Source: Falsirhodobacter sp051195255
Lineage (GTDB): Bacteria > Pseudomonadota > Alphaproteobacteria > Rhodobacterales > Rhodobacteraceae
Direction: 5' to 3'
Assembly: GCF_051195255.1 (NCBI RefSeq)
Contig: NZ_JBNJLK010000001.1
Location: 558,001-622,000 of the forward strand
DNA: 64,000 nucleotides
The translations under genes and the position numbers were made by a program. Shown piece after piece: positions 61,355-64,000 of this stretch. The notes beneath the pieces were generated by a model that searched no databases, had not been told where the DNA came from, and was given only the letters and a program-made list of their open reading frames with translations. How positions within the stretch are numbered: the stretch's first letter is position 1; every line of letters begins with the position of its first letter.

Positions 61355-62177
61355 CCGCATTCCGCTGGCCGGCGTCATCGGCCATCCGATCGCCCACAGC
61401 CGTTCTCCCCGCCTGCACGGCTACTGGCTGCAACGCTATGGCCTTCCCGGGCATTACGTTCCCATGGATGTCGGAGGGCCGGATCTGGAGCATGTGATCC
61501 GCGCGCTTCCAAAGGCGGGTTTCGTCGGCGTCAACGTCACCATCCCGCACAAGGAGGCGATGATCGGTCTGGCCGATGTGGTGACGGACCGGGCCGCCCT
61601 GATCGGAGCCGCGAACACCATCACGTTCCTTCCCGACGGCCGGATCTATGCCGATAACACGGATGGTACCGGGTTTCTGGCCAGCCTGCGCCAGGGCGCC
61701 CCGAACTGGGACCCGAAGGCTGGCCCGGCGGCCCTGATCGGCGCCGGCGGCGCGGCCCGGGCCGTGATCGCCGCCCTGATCGAGGCCGGTGTGCCCGAGA
61801 TTCGCGTGGCCAACCGCACCCGCGCCCGCGCCGAAGCGCTGCGCGCCGATTTCGGCCCCCGCGTCCTTGTGCAGGACTGGATCCAGGCCGCCAACATGCT
61901 GGAGGATGCGATGACGGTGGTGAACACCTCCTCCCTTGGCATGGTGGGCAAGCCCGACTTCCGCGTGCCGCTGGACGCGCTGTCCCCCAAGGCCACGGTT
62001 TCGGACATCGTCTACACCCCGCTGGAAACCACCCTGCTGGCGGAAGCGCGCGCCATGGGCTGCACCGTGGTGGACGGGCTGGGAATGCTTCTTCATCAGG
62101 CGGCGCCCGGGTTCGAACGTTGGTTTGGCCAGCGCCCTGAGGTGGATCAGGCGACGCGCGACTTCGTGCAGGGATGA
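61347..62177 (+). CDS. aroE: Shikimate dehydrogenase
   Basis: A 276-residue NADPH enzyme reducing 3-dehydroshikimate to shikimate in aromatic amino acid synthesis. The shikimate site is GHPIAHSRSPRLHGYWLQ at the N-terminus with GVNVTIPHKE near 65 (catalytic Lys); the NADP region has LIGAGGAARAVIAAL near 130 and VANRTRARAE. Its stop overlaps the coaE start by 4 bases. Confidence 0.95.
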   Translation: MADRIPLAGVIGHPIAHSRSPRLHGYWLQRYGLPGHYVPMDVGGPDLEHVIRALPKAGFVGVNVTIPHKEAMIGLADVVTDRAALIGAANTITFLPDGRIYADNTDGTGFLASLRQGAPNWDPKAGPAALIGAGGAARAVIAALIEAGVPEIRVANRTRARAEALRADFGPRVLVQDWIQAANMLEDAMTVVNTSSLGMVGKPDFRVPLDALSPKATVSDIVYTPLETTLLAEARAMGCTVVDGLGMLLHQAAPGFERWFGQRPEVDQATRDFVQG

Positions 62178-62740
62178 TCCGCCTCGGCCTCACCGGCTCC
62201 ATCGGGATGGGGAAGTCGACCACGGCCGCCATGTTCACAGAGGCGGGGGTGCCCGTCTGGGACGCCGACGCGGCCGTGCACCGGCTGTACGGGCCGGGTG
62301 GCGCGGCGGTGGAACCGATGCGCACGGCCTTTCCCGCGGCGGTCACCGATCATGTCGACCGTCCGGTCCTGAAGGCGATCATCGCCGCCGATCCCACGGC
62401 CTTGGCCCGCATCGAAGGCATCGTGCATCCGCTGGTCGCGGCGGATCGGGACCGGTTCCGTCCGCAGACGGATCTGGTCGTCTACGACATTCCCCTGCTG
62501 TTCGAACGGGGCATCCCGGTGGATGCCACCCTCCTCGTGACCGCGCCGCCCGCGCTCCAGCGCGCCCGCGTGCTGGCCCGCCCCGGCATGACCGAGGAGA
62601 CGTTCGCCCTCATCCTGTCGCGCCAGATGCCGGACCGGGAAAAGCGGGCCCGCGCCGATCACGTGATGGAGACGCTGGAGATGGACGCGACACGCTTGCA
62701 GGTCCATGCCCTGATCCGCTATCTCCGTTCCCATGCGTGA
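62174..62740 (+). CDS. coaE: Dephospho-CoA kinase
   Basis: A 188-residue kinase for the last step of coenzyme A synthesis. The P-loop is LGLTGSIGMGKSTTAAMF at the N-terminus, followed by VWDADAAVHRLYGPGG and DIPLLFERG with the usual acidic residues. The gene overlaps dnaQ by 8 bases. Confidence 0.95.
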   Translation: MIRLGLTGSIGMGKSTTAAMFTEAGVPVWDADAAVHRLYGPGGAAVEPMRTAFPAAVTDHVDRPVLKAIIAADPTALARIEGIVHPLVAADRDRFRPQTDLVVYDIPLLFERGIPVDATLLVTAPPALQRARVLARPGMTEETFALILSRQMPDREKRARADHVMETLEMDATRLQVHALIRYLRSHA

Positions 62741-63419
62741 AATCGTTCTGGATACCGAGACCACCGGCCTCGACCCCTTCACCGGCGATCGGATCGTCGA
62801 AATCGGCGGCGTGGAGCTGCTGAACCACATGCCCACGGGCCGCACCTATCACCAGTACATCAATCCCGAACGCAACATGCCGAAAGAGGCGTTCGACGTG
62901 CACGGCATCTCGGAGGAGTTCCTGCGCGACAAGCCGGTCTTCGCCAGCATCGGGCAGGAGTTTCTGGATTTCGTCGGTGACGCGCGGCTGGTCATCCACA
63001 ATGCCAGCTTCGACATGAAATTCCTGAACTACGAGTTGAAGCGGATGGGGCTTCCGGAACTGCCAATGACGCAGGCGCTGGATTCGCTGGCCATCGCCCG
63101 CCGCCGTTTTCCGGGCTCGCCCGCCTCGCTCGACGCGCTGTGCCGGCGGTTTGGCATCGACAACTCTTCCCGCACCAAGCACGGGGCGCTTCTGGACAGT
63201 GAAATTCTGGCAGAGGTGTATCTGGAACTGATTGGCGGCCGCCAGCCCGATCTGGTGCTGACCACGGGCCCTGCGCGCAAGGACGGCATCGTCAGCGACT
63301 GGCGCCCGCGTCCGCGACCGACCCCGCTAGCCCCGCGCCTGACCGAAGCGGAAGCCGCCGCCCATGCTGCCTTCGTGGCAAAGCTGGGCGACGGCGCGAT
63401 CTGGCGAAAGCGCGGTTAG
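62733..63419 (+). CDS. dnaQ: DNA polymerase III epsilon subunit (3'-5' proofreading exonuclease)
   Basis: A 228-residue DEDDh exonuclease. ExoI is IVLDTETTGLDPFTGDRIVE (D and E ligands), ExoII is LVIHNASFDMKFLNYEL, and ExoIII is KHGALLDSEILAEVYLEL with the catalytic H and D. The C-terminal tail (~185-228) should bind the alpha subunit. Last gene of the maf-aroE-coaE-dnaQ operon; its end overlaps the end of the convergent secB by 4 bases. Confidence 0.95.
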   Translation: MREIVLDTETTGLDPFTGDRIVEIGGVELLNHMPTGRTYHQYINPERNMPKEAFDVHGISEEFLRDKPVFASIGQEFLDFVGDARLVIHNASFDMKFLNYELKRMGLPELPMTQALDSLAIARRRFPGSPASLDALCRRFGIDNSSRTKHGALLDSEILAEVYLELIGGRQPDLVLTTGPARKDGIVSDWRPRPRPTPLAPRLTEAEAAAHAAFVAKLGDGAIWRKRG

Positions 63420-63934
63420 ACCACCGTGTCGGTGGACGGCGCGTTCTGCTGGGCTGCAGCGCGCCGCTGAAGCTCTGCCCGGTAGAGTGCCAGAAAGTCG
63501 ACGTTGTCCACGTTCAGTGACGGGAAGCCGCCGTCACGAGTCACGTCCGAGATGATGCGGCGGATGAAAGGGAACAGCAGGCGCGGGCATTCGATCAGAA
63601 GGAACGGGTGGATCTGCTCCTCCGGAACGCCCTCGATCTGGAACAGCCCCCCGTAATCCAACTCCAGCAGGAACAGCGTCTCGCCGCCGTTCTTGTTCTT
63701 CGACGTCACCTTGAACTTCGTCGTGACCTCGTACTGGTTCGGTGCAGCACGCTTGCGACCGTCCAGGCTGACCTGCACTTGGATGTCCGGCTGGACGTCC
63801 GCCCCCGAAATGCCCTTCTGGGCAACCATGTTCTCGAAGGACAGGTCGCGCACATATTGGGCCAGGGCCTGCATACGCACCTGCGGCGGGGCAGAAGGCG
63901 GGGCAGACGGGGCGGTGCCGTTCACGTCGGTCAT
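63416..63934 (-). CDS. secB: Protein-export chaperone SecB
   Basis: A 172-residue tetrameric chaperone that keeps preproteins unfolded and delivers them to SecA. After a Ser/Pro/Ala-rich leader it has LAQYVRDLSFENMVAQKGIS, VTTKFKVTSKNKNGGETLFL and HPFLLIECPRLLFPFIRRII. The ribosome site AAGGAG precedes the ATG. The 66 bases to the right-hand window edge hold its upstream region and nothing else I can identify. Confidence 0.94.
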   Translation of the reverse strand: MTDVNGTAPSAPPSAPPQVRMQALAQYVRDLSFENMVAQKGISGADVQPDIQVQVSLDGRKRAAPNQYEVTTKFKVTSKNKNGGETLFLLELDYGGLFQIEGVPEEQIHPFLLIECPRLLFPFIRRIISDVTRDGGFPSLNVDNVDFLALYRAELQRRAAAQQNAPSTDTVV

Positions 63935-64000
63935 GGAAAACTCCTTGATGTCCGGAGATGTTCTAGCAAGACAATCAGTGCCGGGTCCACGCCGAAGGCG

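Noticed and set aside
1..64000. CRISPR arrays, insertion sequences, integrases, rRNA operon
   Set aside because: No regularly spaced short repeats, no transposase or integrase motifs and no rRNA sequence were seen on reading; only one tRNA gene was found.

Overview
The window is GC-rich alphaproteobacterial chromosome. Gene content and order (hemJ-rho-mnmE-mnmG-rsmG-parA-parB on one side, maf-aroE-coaE-dnaQ-secB on the other, hrcA-grpE next to parB, a Mic60-like/HemY pair) are typical of Rhodobacterales (Paracoccaceae type). No species is named because only gene order and protein similarity recalled from memory support this. The most important locus is a likely chromosomal replication origin at about 60.35-60.75 kb, with two perfect parS sites 3-5 kb away.

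Region by region. (1) 1-20.7 kb is a cell-surface polysaccharide/secretion locus. It starts with the tail of a polysaccharide-export ABC permease and holds a run of family 2 (and one GT4-like) glycosyltransferases, several very large with uncharacterised N-terminal parts. It also has a sulfotransferase, a GSCFA protein, a DUF2793 protein, a 1111-residue RTX calcium-binding repeat protein and a secreted protein of unknown function. Genes 8193-18236 are nearly all translationally coupled. (2) 20.7-28.2 kb holds a CPA1-type cation/proton antiporter and an uptake/hydrolysis cassette: XRE-cupin and GntR regulators, an M20 amidohydrolase and a complete polar-amino-acid ABC transporter. (3) 28.2-33.8 kb holds rsgA, a class C beta-lactamase, a CDF metal transporter, a DUF4394 protein, and an ECF sigma/anti-sigma pair. 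(4) 33.8-42.6 kb holds tRNA-Thr(CGU), hemY, a mitofilin (Mic60-like) gene, hemD, tsaD, YciI and EVE genes, ilvA, a broken membrane-protein gene, argG and a tiny ribbon-helix-helix protein. (5) 42.6-53 kb is housekeeping: ribokinase, maeB, mutS, hemW, RidA, rdgB, rph, hrcA, grpE. (6) 53-64 kb is the origin-proximal block.

How it fits together. Genes on both sides of the putative oriC point away from it, as expected for co-orientation with replication. ParB should bind the parS copies embedded in the first codons of rsmG and mnmG. The left polysaccharide locus reads as one export/assembly system whose product may be sulfated and possibly acylated (inference). I saw no transposase, integrase, CRISPR array or rRNA. 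The sequence offers candidates for undescribed biology (shared modules in giant glycosyltransferases, a structured rho leader, a possibly leaderless hrcA transcript, and convergent regulators apparently fused by loss of a stop codon) rather than one obviously novel system.
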